A stretch of DNA of 64,000 nucleotides from Actinomycetospora succinea (lineage in GTDB: Bacteria > Actinomycetota > Actinomycetes > Mycobacteriales > Pseudonocardiaceae), in NCBI RefSeq assembly GCF_004363095.1, contig NZ_SNYO01000003.1, forward strand, positions 558,001 through 622,000, given 5' to 3'. The notes beneath the pieces are model-generated. The model ran no database searches, was not told where the DNA came from, and saw nothing but the letters and a program-made list of their open reading frames with translations. Below, piece by piece: positions 8,973 through 17,145 of this stretch. Within the stretch, counting starts at the first letter, position 1; each line of letters opens with the position of its first letter. The translations under genes were made by a program, and so were the position numbers.

Positions 8973-9848
8973 ATGACCGACGACAGCGAGAACGGGGGCG
9001 GCATCGTGGCCGCCTCGGGACGGTTCACGCTGGGTGGGGACCTGACGGTCCGTCGCCTGGGGTACGGCGCGATGCGCCTGACGGGCGAGGGGATCTGGGG
9101 CCCGCCGAAGGACCCGGACAACGCCCTCGCCGTGCTGCGGCGGGCGGTCGACCTCGGTGTCGACTTCATCGACACCGCGGACTCGTACGGGCCGTACGTC
9201 AGCGAGGAGCTCGTCCGCGACGCGCTCTACCCGTACCGCGGCGTGACCGTCGCGACGAAGGCCGGGCTGCTGCGCACGGGCCCGAACAAGTGGATCCCCT
9301 GCGGGCGCCCGGACTACCTGCGCCAGGAGGCCGAGATGAGCCTGCGCCGCCTCGGCGTGGAGACCATCGACCTCTTCCAGCTCCACCGCATCGACCCGCA
9401 CGTCGCCGCCGACGAGCAGTTCGGTCTGCTCGCCGACCTGCAGCGCGAGGGCAAGGTGCGCGAGGTCGGGCTGAGCCAGGTCTCGGTGGCCGACATCGAG
9501 GCCGCCGGGAAGATCGTCGACGTCGCGTCGGTGCAGAACCGCTACAACCTGGTGGACCGGTCGTCCGACGACGTCCTGCGCCACTGCACCGAGCACGGCA
9601 TCGGGTTCATCCCGTGGGCCCCCGCCGACGCGGGCAAGCTCGCCGAGCCCGGCAACGCCGCCGAGCGCGCCGCCGAGAAGTTCGGCGCGACGCCGGCCCA
9701 GGTGGCCCTCGCGTGGCTGCTGCAGCGCAGCTCGGTGATGCTCCCGATCCCGGGCACCAGCTCGCTCGAGCACCTCGAGGAGAACTGCGGCGCCGCGTCG
9801 CTGGACCTCGACCGCGAGACCGTGGCCACCCTGGACGCCGCGGCCTGA
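8973..9848 (+). CDS. Aldo/keto reductase
   Basis: A 291-residue TIM-barrel NADPH oxidoreductase. The catalytic set is visible: Asp in DFIDTADSYG, Tyr in the same loop, Lys in VATKAGL and His in FQLHRID. The C-terminal coenzyme-binding GTSSLEHLEENCGA is also typical. The start ATG follows GGGAGAGAG. It resembles the actinobacterial aldo/keto reductases annotated as pyridoxal reductase-like or oxidoreductases of unknown substrate. It converges with the gene at 9888 across a shared hairpin. Confidence 0.92.
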   Translation: MTDDSENGGGIVAASGRFTLGGDLTVRRLGYGAMRLTGEGIWGPPKDPDNALAVLRRAVDLGVDFIDTADSYGPYVSEELVRDALYPYRGVTVATKAGLLRTGPNKWIPCGRPDYLRQEAEMSLRRLGVETIDLFQLHRIDPHVAADEQFGLLADLQREGKVREVGLSQVSVADIEAAGKIVDVASVQNRYNLVDRSSDDVLRHCTEHGIGFIPWAPADAGKLAEPGNAAERAAEKFGATPAQVALAWLLQRSSVMLPIPGTSSLEHLEENCGAASLDLDRETVATLDAAA

Positions 9849-9854
9849 CCCGCT

Positions 9855-9884
9855 CGTGGGCGGGGCCCGCGGGCCCCGTCCACG
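9855..9884. terminator. Bidirectional hairpin between convergent genes
   Basis: Arms CGTGGGCGGGGCCC and GGGCCCCGTCCACG pair over 14 positions with one G-U pair. They sit in the 39-bp gap between the converging aldo/keto reductase and SDR/DUF2867 genes. Confidence 0.75.
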
Positions 9885-9887
9885 ACG

Positions 9888-11489
9888 TCAGGTCCCGGTG
9901 CGCACCGCGGGACGCGCGCGCTCGGCGTCCCGGCGGGCGCGGCGGTCCTTGAGCCGGGCGACGAGCCCGGTCGGCGGGTCCGGGTCCTCGCCGCGCTCGG
10001 CCCGTTCGGCGGCCGCGACGATGCGCCGCTCCATGCCGCCGAACACCAGGACGTGGAACGGGGCGATGACGCGCCAGTAGGCGTGCCCGGCGAGCCCGTG
10101 CGGGAAGAAGATCGCCCGCTGCCGGTAGAGCGAGCCCTGCGCGGTCGGCGCGACGCGCAGCTCCAGCCACGCGAGGCCCGGGGCCTTCATCTCGGCGCGC
10201 AGGCGCAGCAGGCGCTCGCCGGGGGCGAGGTCGGCGGCGTCGCGGTGGTCGCTCGTGTCGTCGAGGCACTCCTCGACCCGCCACCAGTCCAGGGCGTCGC
10301 CCACCTTGAGCGAGTCGGCGTCCCGGCGCCCGCGGCGCAGACCGACGCCGCCGAAGAGGCGGTCGAGCACCCCGCGCGCCCACCAGCCCAGCGGGAACGA
10401 GTACCAGCCGCGCTCGCCGCCGATCCCCGTGACGATGTGCCAGACGTTGTCCGCCGACGCGGTGGACGGGCGCTCGCGGACGTCGGTGTAGACGGTGCCG
10501 CCCGCCCACTCGGGGTCCGAGGGCAGCGGGTCCGACGGCGCGTAGCTCGCGTTGGCGCCGGACCAGCGTGTCTCCACCTGCCCGGAGCCGATCCGCGCCA
10601 GGGCGAGCGACACGGCGCGCCGGAAGCTCGTGAGCCCGCCCTCGGGCTGCGGGACGAAGGTGTCGATGTCGTGCTCGCCGGCGACGACCTCGTGCACCAG
10701 CGAGTCGATGAGCGGCACGGCGGTCGAGCGCGGTACCGGGGTCACGAGGTTGACCCAGTGCGACGACAGCCGCGGCGTCAGCACCGGCACCGGCAGCATC
10801 GCGCGCCGCGGCAGGTCGGCGACCTCGGCGAAGCCCTCCATCATCTGCAGGTAGGTCAGGACGTCCGGCCCGCCGATGTCGAACGTGCGGTTGACCTCGT
10901 GGGGCAGGGTCACCACGCGCACCAGGTAGTGCAGGACGTCGCGGATCGCGATGGGCTGCACGCGGTGGTGCACCCAGGACGGCGTGAGCATCACCGGCAG
11001 CCGCTCGGTGAGGTAGCGCAGCATCTCGAAGCTCGCCGACCCCGACCCGAGGATCACCGCGGCCTGCAGGACGACCGTGGGGACGCCGGAGCGCAGGAAG
11101 ATCTCGCCGACCTCGGCGCGCGAGGCGAGGTGCTCGGAGAGCTCGACGCCGTCGGGGTGCATGCCGCCGAGGTAGACGATCCGCGACACGCCGGCCTCGC
11201 GGGCGGCCTGCGCGCTGATCATCGCGGCCTGGCGGTCGACGGCCGCGAAGCCCTTCTCGGACAGCGAGTGCACGAGGTAGTACAGGACGTCGGCGCCCGC
11301 GCAGGCGCGCCGCATCGACTCCTCGTCGAGCACGTCGCCGCGCACGATCTCGACCTGCTGGGCCCACGGGACGTCGCGCACCTTGTCGGGGTTGCGCACC
11401 ACGCAGCGGACGTCGTGCCCCTCCGCCGCCAGTCGCGGGGCCAGTCGCCCGCCGATGTATCCGGTCGCCCCGGTGACCACGCATCGCAC
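9888..11489 (-). CDS. SDR-family NAD(P)-binding protein with C-terminal DUF2867 domain
   Basis: The 533 residues split into two parts. Residues 1 to about 300 form an atypical short-chain dehydrogenase fold: Rossmann TGATGYIGGRL, YYLVHSL, and LGGMHPDG in place of a Tyr-x3-Lys motif, so catalysis is doubtful. Residues about 340-500 are the DUF2867 domain, with GWYSFPLGWWARG, RVEECLDD and the ending FFPHGLAGHAYWRVIAPFH. The GTG at 11489 gives the family start MRCVVTGATG; the 34 upstream in-frame residues are rejected. Such fusions are common in actinobacteria and have no firm function. An inverted repeat lies upstream at 11563. Confidence 0.88.
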   Translation of the reverse strand: MRCVVTGATGYIGGRLAPRLAAEGHDVRCVVRNPDKVRDVPWAQQVEIVRGDVLDEESMRRACAGADVLYYLVHSLSEKGFAAVDRQAAMISAQAAREAGVSRIVYLGGMHPDGVELSEHLASRAEVGEIFLRSGVPTVVLQAAVILGSGSASFEMLRYLTERLPVMLTPSWVHHRVQPIAIRDVLHYLVRVVTLPHEVNRTFDIGGPDVLTYLQMMEGFAEVADLPRRAMLPVPVLTPRLSSHWVNLVTPVPRSTAVPLIDSLVHEVVAGEHDIDTFVPQPEGGLTSFRRAVSLALARIGSGQVETRWSGANASYAPSDPLPSDPEWAGGTVYTDVRERPSTASADNVWHIVTGIGGERGWYSFPLGWWARGVLDRLFGGVGLRRGRRDADSLKVGDALDWWRVEECLDDTSDHRDAADLAPGERLLRLRAEMKAPGLAWLELRVAPTAQGSLYRQRAIFFPHGLAGHAYWRVIAPFHVLVFGGMERRIVAAAERAERGEDPDPPTGLVARLKDRRARRDAERARPAVRTGT

Positions 11490-11562
11490 GAGGCGATCGT
11501 CGTGCCTGGCGCGCCGCGGCGCAGTGTCGATCTGTGCAGGACCCGCTGCGGCCCGACCTGAA

Positions 11563-11584
11563 ACCCCGATGCCGCTATCGGGGT
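11563..11584. promoter_or_regulatory. Inverted repeat upstream of the SDR/DUF2867 gene
   Basis: ACCCCGAT, a 6-base spacer, then ATCGGGGT form a perfect 8-bp-arm inverted repeat in the divergent gap between 11489 and 11777. It could be a repressor site or a small hairpin; nothing decides between them. Confidence 0.4.
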
Positions 11585-11776
11585 GACACACAGACGAGGG
11601 ATCCGTCGGCGTGTCGCGGGCGAAAGGCCGTGTCGCCGGGAATCGCCGCGGATCCGCCCCTCAGTCTCCGCGCCCCGGCTGCCGTTGGTGGGGCCAGACG
11701 CTCGATGTCGTTGCGCCGTTCGGCGGTGCGGCGAGGAACGGGCCGAACGATCAGCTGTCGGGGAGGTCGAGAGATC

Positions 11777-12424
11777 GTGTGGGTGTGGCGGGACGACATG
11801 GGATCCGGGGAAGCGCGTTCCGGGGCCGGTGGGTGGCGACTGGACGCGTACGGCACGTGGGTGTGGGACGAGCCGTCGCCGCTCGAGCGCCCCGGCGCCG
11901 GGATCGGGGCGCTGCGGCGTGGTGAGCCGGCCCGGGAGGGCGAGGGCCGGACGGTGCGGCGCGGCGGCGACCGGGCCCTGGCGAGCCTCGGGAACCCCGG
12001 CTCGGAGCCGACGCCGATCTTCCACGAGCTGACCGAGGACCGGACGCGGCCGCGGCGCGCCTACCGCGACCGGGATGCGCTCGCCGTGCCCGAGCCGCAC
12101 CCCGGCTCCGGGCCGCTGCCGGTGCAGGACGCGTCCGGGCCGCGGCGCTCCGGGCTCTCCGAGGTCCCGACCGTGCCGCCGCCGGCGGTGGATGGGTCCA
12201 GCTCCGCTGCGCTGCGTGGACGGGCCGACGGGTCCAGCTCCGCTGCGCTGCGTGGACGGGCCGACGTGTCGGACGCCGCCGGCCTCGACGAGTCCCCCGA
12301 GGACGAGCTCCGTCGCCGTGCCGAGCGCCGCCGTCGCCCCCGGGCCGACGAGGCGCGCGGCGACGGCGGGCGGCACGCCTGGCGCGAGGAGATCCGCGGC
12401 GGGCGGCACGCCCTGCGTCGCTGA
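11777..12424 (+). CDS. Hypothetical Trp/Arg-rich protein with an in-frame tandem repeat
   Basis: The 215-residue frame starts at GTG 11777 (MWVWRDDMGSG) after GGGAGG (11760-11765). Third-position GC is high throughout, which supports real coding. The N-terminus has repeated Trp (GGWRLDAYGTWVWDEP), the middle is low-complexity Arg/Gly/Pro, and the C-terminus is Arg-rich with RHAWREEIRGGRHALRR. The sequence DGSSSAALRGRA occurs twice because a 36-bp segment is exactly duplicated at 12194-12265. No membrane segment or known domain is seen. A real but unrecognised protein is likely; function is unknown. Confidence 0.6.
   Translation: MWVWRDDMGSGEARSGAGGWRLDAYGTWVWDEPSPLERPGAGIGALRRGEPAREGEGRTVRRGGDRALASLGNPGSEPTPIFHELTEDRTRPRRAYRDRDALAVPEPHPGSGPLPVQDASGPRRSGLSEVPTVPPPAVDGSSSAALRGRADGSSSAALRGRADVSDAAGLDESPEDELRRRAERRRRPRADEARGDGGRHAWREEIRGGRHALRR
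12194..12265 (+). repeat. Exact tandem duplication of a 36-bp unit
   Basis: Two identical 36-bp copies (12194-12229 and 12230-12265) begin GGGTCCAGCTCCGCTGCGCT. They stay in frame within the hypothetical gene. The core AGCTCCGCTGCGCT is shared with elements at 24616 and 27542, so this is a member of a dispersed repeat that has been duplicated in place. Confidence 0.9.
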
Positions 12425-12633
12425 CGCCGCGGGCGGGTACCGATTGTCCGGTCGCCCCGCCGGGGCGGCCGGGCGCTCCGGGCGGGCGCGGGCCGGGCGA
12501 CCGGCTCGGGCCGGGTCGGTGCGGGGCTATGCTGCCGCCCCTGGCGGCCCGTGGGCGGCCCCGTCGGGCCTCACGCGAGCCCGTCCCGGCGCCGCACCCG
12601 AGCCGTCCCTCGCGCCCCGTGGAGGTCGCTTCC

Positions 12634-13215
12634 GTGATCGTCCGTCGTCTCGCCCGGCCCATGCTGGCCGCCATCTTCATCAAGGGCGGGGTCGACACCC
12701 TGCTCAACCCCGAACCGCGCATCCAGAAGGCCACGCCGCTGCTGGAGAAGGCCGCGCCGAGCCTGCCCGAGCAGGTCCCGTCCGAGCCCCACCAGCTCGT
12801 CAAGATCGACGCCGGCGTGAAGATCGCGGCCGGGTCGCTCCTGGCGATCAACAAGTTCCCGCGGGTGGCGTCGCTGGCGCTCGCCGCGACCCTCGTGCCG
12901 ACCACGGTGGCGGGGCACCCGTTCTGGGAGAAGTCGGACCCGGCGGAGAAGCAGGCCGACCAGCAGCAGTTCCTCAAGAACGTCAGCATCCTCGGCGGCC
13001 TGATCCTGGCCTCGGTGGACACGCACGGGAAGCCGTCGCTGGGCTGGCGGGGCCGTCGCGCCGCCCGCAAGGTCGCGAAGCGCACCAGCGAGTTCACCGG
13101 CGAGCTCACCGGCCACTCCGACGACGCGGGCGACAAGCTCCGCGAGGCCGGTGACAAGGTCCGCCGCAACGTCGTCGACGGCGTCGACGTCGCGATCGGC
13201 TCGCTCGCGTCCTGA
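12634..13215 (+). CDS. DoxX family membrane protein
   Basis: The 193 residues carry about four hydrophobic stretches with the DoxX pattern: RLARPMLAAIFIKGGVDTLL, then KIAAGSLLAINKFPRVASLALAATLVPTTVAGHPFWE. The C-terminal 50 residues are charged and extend beyond the usual domain. Family members include thiosulfate:quinone oxidoreductase subunits and the mycobacterial membrane-associated oxidoreductase partner DoxX, but most are of unknown role. The GTG start has GGAGGT 8 nt before it. A hairpin follows at 13224. Confidence 0.85.
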   Translation: MIVRRLARPMLAAIFIKGGVDTLLNPEPRIQKATPLLEKAAPSLPEQVPSEPHQLVKIDAGVKIAAGSLLAINKFPRVASLALAATLVPTTVAGHPFWEKSDPAEKQADQQQFLKNVSILGGLILASVDTHGKPSLGWRGRRAARKVAKRTSEFTGELTGHSDDAGDKLREAGDKVRRNVVDGVDVAIGSLAS

Positions 13216-13223
13216 CCAAGGCC

Positions 13224-13253
13224 GGGGGTCGCCGCCCACGGGTGGCGGCCCCC
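13224..13253 (+). terminator. Hairpin terminator after the DoxX gene
   Basis: GGGGGTCGCCGCCC pairs with GGGTGGCGGCCCCC over up to 14 positions, using two G-U pairs, with the central few bases forming the loop. It starts 9 bp after the stop codon. Confidence 0.65.
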
Positions 13254-13305
13254 GGGACCGGTCTGGCGCGCTCCCTCGACGGTGCGAGCCCCTAGGGTGT
13301 CGGCC

Positions 13306-14610
13306 GTGTGGACGAACTGGTCCGGCGGCCAGGAGTGCCGGCCGACGGCGACGGTGCGCCCGCTCGACGACAGCGGCGTCTCCGCCGTGGTGCGCCGCGC
13401 CGCCGAGCGCGGCCAGGCCGTCCGGCCGGTCGGGTCCGGGCACTCCTTCAGCGCGATCGCCGTCACCGACGGCGTGCACGTCGACCTCTCCGCGTTCAGC
13501 GGCATCACCGGCATCGGCGGTCGCCCCAGCGGTCCCACGGTGCGCGTCCGCGCCGGGACCACGCTCGCCCGCCTCCACGACGAGCTCGCCGACCGCGGCC
13601 TCGCCCTCGCCGCGCCGCTCGAGCTCGCCGCCCCGACCGTCGGCGGCGCGCTGGCCGTCGGCATGCACGGCAGCGGGCCCGCCGTCGGCTCGCTGTCCGC
13701 GGCGGTCGTGGGCCTGCGCCTGGTCGACGGTCGGGGGCGCCTCCGCGACGTCGCCGCCGCCGACCTCGACGCCGCCCGCACCTCGCTCGGCGCCCTCGGC
13801 GTGGTGCTCGAGGCCGAGCTCGCCGTCGTGCCCGCCGGCCGCGTGCGGGTCACCCGCGAGCCCCGGCCGGTGGAGGAGGTGCTCGACGAGGACTTCTGGA
13901 CCGCCCACCCGGTGGTCGAGGCCGCCGTGTTCCCGTCGGCGAGCACGGCGCTCACCCGCTGGCTCGAGCCCCGCCCGGACCACGCCGAGGACGACGACGG
14001 CGAGGACGACGAGGACGAGCCCGAGCGCACCGTCGGCGTCACCGTCGCCGGGGCCACCGGGCGGACCGCGCTCGGCGGGGCCACGCTCGTCGAGCGCGCC
14101 CTGCCCCGCCTCGTGCCCCGCTTCAACCGCGCGGTCTCCCGGCTCGCCCGCACCGTCACGGCGACCGGGCCGATGCACCGGGTGCTCTCCAGCCCGCCCG
14201 CGGTCCGCTTCGAGCAGACCGAGTGGGCGCTGCCCCGCGCCGCGATGGCCGCCGGGACCCGCGAGCTGCTCGCCGCCCTCGCCGACGACCACCTCGAGGT
14301 CGGGCTCCCCGTGCGCCTGCGGGTCGGGCCCCCCGAGACGGGCTGGCTGCACCCCGCCCACGACCGCCCGACGGGCTGGGTGGCCGTCCGCGTCCCGCGC
14401 GGCACCGACCACGCCCCCGTCCTCGAACGCGCCTGGCGGGTGCTGCGCGACCACGGCGGCCGCCCGCACTGGGCGTCACGCTCCGACTGGACCGCCGCGG
14501 ACACCGCCGCGTCCTACCCCCGCCTGCCCGACTTCCGGCGGGTCCGCGACGACTACGACCCCGACCGGGTGTTCGCCACGCCTGCGCTGGACGCGGTGCT
14601 CGGCGACTGA
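13306..14610 (+). CDS. FAD-linked D-arabinono-1,4-lactone oxidase family protein
   Basis: The 434 residues match sugar-lactone/alditol oxidases. The N-terminal FAD domain contains VRPVGSGHSFSAIAV, whose His is the expected covalent FAD attachment site, plus RVRAGTTLARLHDEL and APTVGGALAVGMHGSG. The C-terminal ALO domain ends DFRRVRDDYDPDRVFATP. The start MWTNWSGGQ at GTG 13306 is typical. Two oddities: an acidic insertion (about residues 225-240) and HWAS in place of the usual HWGK in the ALO motif, so the active-site Lys seen in relatives appears absent. The last 58 bp overlap the converging FUSC gene. Confidence 0.85.
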   Translation: MWTNWSGGQECRPTATVRPLDDSGVSAVVRRAAERGQAVRPVGSGHSFSAIAVTDGVHVDLSAFSGITGIGGRPSGPTVRVRAGTTLARLHDELADRGLALAAPLELAAPTVGGALAVGMHGSGPAVGSLSAAVVGLRLVDGRGRLRDVAAADLDAARTSLGALGVVLEAELAVVPAGRVRVTREPRPVEEVLDEDFWTAHPVVEAAVFPSASTALTRWLEPRPDHAEDDDGEDDEDEPERTVGVTVAGATGRTALGGATLVERALPRLVPRFNRAVSRLARTVTATGPMHRVLSSPPAVRFEQTEWALPRAAMAAGTRELLAALADDHLEVGLPVRLRVGPPETGWLHPAHDRPTGWVAVRVPRGTDHAPVLERAWRVLRDHGGRPHWASRSDWTAADTAASYPRLPDFRRVRDDYDPDRVFATPALDAVLGD

Positions 14611-17039
14611 CCGTCCCCGTCGGCGTCGTCCTCGTCCGGGTCCTCCGCGGCCCCGAGGTCGACGGCGAGCCCGACCACGGCCTGGTCGATGCGGCGCAGC
14701 AGCCGGGCGGCGGTGAGCATCGTCGCGCGCCGGTGCGGGTCGTCGGTGCGCGCCGCGTGCTCCTCGGCGGCGTCGACAAGCCGCTCGGCGGAGCGCGCCT
14801 CGACCTGCCCGCCGTCGGAGGCCCGCCGGCCGCGGACGAGGACGTCGCGCAGCCCGTCGAGGTTCGCCCGCACCTGCGCGGCCGCCGGGTCCAGCGTCGC
14901 CGCCCAGGACGGGTCGGCGACGTGGTCGGCGGTGCGGGCCAGCGAGCGCGCGTAGACGTCGCACACGACGAGCACCCGCAGCCCGCGCTGGTAGCTCGAC
15001 CGGGCCCGGCGACGGGCGAAGGGCGCGGCGAGGGTCTGGGCGCGCAGCCGCAGGGTGGCCAGCGCGTCGTCCATGGCCCGCACGCCCTCCCGGGCCGGCG
15101 CCGCGGACCGGCGTCCCACCAGCCGGTCGGTGGCCTCGGCCAGCACCCGGTCCATGGCGTCGACGACCTCGCCGACGGCGTCACCGAACGCCGCCCGGGT
15201 ACCGCGCGGGAGCACGAGGAACGCGGCCACGACCGCGGCCACCGCCCCGATCGCGGTCTCCTCGATCCGCAGCACCAGCACCTGGACGCTGAACTGCCCG
15301 ATGAGGCCGTAGACCAGCGCGAGCACGGCCGTGATCCAGAAGGCGAGCATCGAGGGCGACACCCGCACCAGGTAGAGCGCGAGGAAGACGCAGACGAACA
15401 GCAGCAGGAGCGAGAGCACCGTGTTGCCGCCGACGAGGGCCGCGAGCCCCATCCCGGCGACGACGCCGCCGACCGTCCCGAGCACCCGCCCCCAGCCGCG
15501 GGAGAGCAGATCGCCGCGGCTGTTGGTGCCGGCGAACACCACGAACGCGGTGATGACGGCCCAGTACCAGCGCGACGGCGCGATCGACTCGCCCACGACG
15601 ATCGCGAGCGTCGCCGCGACCCCGACCTGCACGGCCTGCCGCGTCGACAGCGCGATCCCGCCGGGCGAGGGCTCCGGCGCGGGCTCCTTCTCGCGCCGGA
15701 CGTCGTCGTCCTCGGGGCGTTCCGACGCGGGACCCGGTCGGTCGTCCTGCGGCAGCTCCTGGGGCATGTCCTCGGGCCGGGAGCGCCCGGCCAGCGCGTC
15801 CGGGGCCGGGCCGCCCCCGGCGGGCGGGGGCGGGGGCCGCAGGGGTGCGCCGGCGCCCGGGGCCCCGCCGTCGGGACGCCGTGACGGGGCGTCGACCTGG
15901 GCGTGGTGGATCGCGTCGGCGACGCGGCGCACGGCGAACGCCGTGCGCTGCACCCGCTCGCGCCCGGGCCGGGTGTCCGCGACGAGCCCGGCGACCGCCG
16001 CGCGGGCGTCGTTGGCGGCCTCGAGGATGGCCAGGTGCCCCTGGCCGGCGGTCAGCGCCGTCTGCAGGTGCCGCAGCCCGGTGCGCAGCGCGGCGACGAC
16101 GACCGCGTCGATCGGCTCCTGCGCGTCGTCCCGCTGCGGCAGGGCCAGCCGGCGCGCGACGACGGAGAGCCGCTCGAGGGCGAGCTCGGCGTCGGCGACG
16201 CGCAGGGCGAGCGTGTCGTCCTCGAGCCCGGGCCAGACGCGCCCGGCGGTGGTCTGCTCGAGGGTGTCCTCGACGAGCAGCGACACCTCCTGCAGGCGCG
16301 CGCGGGCGCGGCGCAGCGCCTCGAGGTCGCGCTCGTCCGGCCCGCGCTCGTCCAGCCTGCTCTGGCCGACGTCGGCGAGCACGGCGTCGGTGGCCCCGAC
16401 CAGCGCGAAGGCCCGCGCCCGGAACGCGGTGACCATCCGGCGCAGTGTGCGGGCGGGGCGCTCGGCGAACACGACGCCGCGCAGCAGCAGGGTCGAGGCG
16501 ATCCCGACCACCATGGCCAGGAGCAGCCACGGCACCTGTGCGGGCGCGACGCGCAGGAACTGGGTGAAGAAGAAGGGCATGAAGCCCGCCATGCCGAGCG
16601 CGAACCCGCGCGGGCCGTAGCGGCGCACCCACACCGCGAGGACCATCACCGCGACGAACGCCGCGGCCGCCGGGATGCGGTAGGGCGCGACGAAGGCACC
16701 GGCCACGGTGCTGGCCGCCGCGGGCAGGATCATCAGCGCGGTGGTGACCCGCCGCCGGGGCAGGTCGGGCTCGTTGACCGCGAGGTTCGAGACCATCGCC
16801 AGCACGCCCGCGAACAGCAGGACGGTGACGGGCTCGGCGGGGGCCAGCAGCGCGCGTCCGACCGCCACGACCCCGACCGCGAGGACCATCGCGGCGACCG
16901 CGATCGAGGCGAGGCGCAGGCGCGTCAGACCGGGGTCGATGCCGGCGAGCCACGTGCGGAGATCGAGGGACCTCCCGGATCGCCGCCCCCTCACCGTCCC
17001 CTCCCCCGTCGAGGTCACCTGGTCCGCGGAGTCTCGCAC
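14553..17039 (-). CDS. FUSC family membrane transporter (aromatic-acid exporter-like)
   Basis: An 828-residue membrane protein with two similar halves. Each has about five to six membrane helices: the first from about residue 40, including GFALGMAGFMPFFFTQF; the second from about residue 470, including RQAVQVGVAATLAIVVGESIAPSRWYWAVITAFVVFAGTNSRGD split across the junction. Each half is followed by a helical cytoplasmic region. A Pro/Gly-rich linker of about 60 residues joins the halves. FUSC proteins relate to fusaric-acid resistance and aromatic-acid efflux; the substrate here is unknown. The 3' end overlaps the opposite-strand oxidase gene by 58 bp. Confidence 0.85.
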   Translation of the reverse strand: MRDSADQVTSTGEGTVRGRRSGRSLDLRTWLAGIDPGLTRLRLASIAVAAMVLAVGVVAVGRALLAPAEPVTVLLFAGVLAMVSNLAVNEPDLPRRRVTTALMILPAAASTVAGAFVAPYRIPAAAAFVAVMVLAVWVRRYGPRGFALGMAGFMPFFFTQFLRVAPAQVPWLLLAMVVGIASTLLLRGVVFAERPARTLRRMVTAFRARAFALVGATDAVLADVGQSRLDERGPDERDLEALRRARARLQEVSLLVEDTLEQTTAGRVWPGLEDDTLALRVADAELALERLSVVARRLALPQRDDAQEPIDAVVVAALRTGLRHLQTALTAGQGHLAILEAANDARAAVAGLVADTRPGRERVQRTAFAVRRVADAIHHAQVDAPSRRPDGGAPGAGAPLRPPPPPAGGGPAPDALAGRSRPEDMPQELPQDDRPGPASERPEDDDVRREKEPAPEPSPGGIALSTRQAVQVGVAATLAIVVGESIAPSRWYWAVITAFVVFAGTNSRGDLLSRGWGRVLGTVGGVVAGMGLAALVGGNTVLSLLLLFVCVFLALYLVRVSPSMLAFWITAVLALVYGLIGQFSVQVLVLRIEETAIGAVAAVVAAFLVLPRGTRAAFGDAVGEVVDAMDRVLAEATDRLVGRRSAAPAREGVRAMDDALATLRLRAQTLAAPFARRRARSSYQRGLRVLVVCDVYARSLARTADHVADPSWAATLDPAAAQVRANLDGLRDVLVRGRRASDGGQVEARSAERLVDAAEEHAARTDDPHRRATMLTAARLLRRIDQAVVGLAVDLGAAEDPDEDDADGDGQSPSTASSAGVANTRSGS

Positions 17040-17071
17040 GAGCGAACGTGTCCGGACCGTCCTCGACAGGG

Positions 17072-17108
17072 TTACCTGCGGGTAATAGGCTCTGGTTACC
17101 GGTCGGTA
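17072..17108 (+). promoter_or_regulatory. Two operator-like palindromes upstream of the FadE5-type gene
   Basis: TTACCTGCGGGTAA (17072-17085, arms TTACC/GGTAA) and TACCGGTCGGTA (17097-17108, arms TACCG/CGGTA) lie 12 bp apart, 38-74 bp before the start codon and overlapping the expected promoter. Both have the shape of TetR-family sites, which commonly control acyl-CoA dehydrogenase genes. Confidence 0.55.
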
Positions 17109-17145
17109 GAAGAACGCTGGCCGACACCACGAGGAGCGAGGCGGG

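Noticed and set aside
12571-14469. Long minus-strand open frame of over 600 codons opposite the DoxX and oxidase genes
   Set aside because: GC-rich DNA opens the complementary frame; its product is low-complexity Arg/Gly/Ala with no domain, while the plus-strand genes show clear families.
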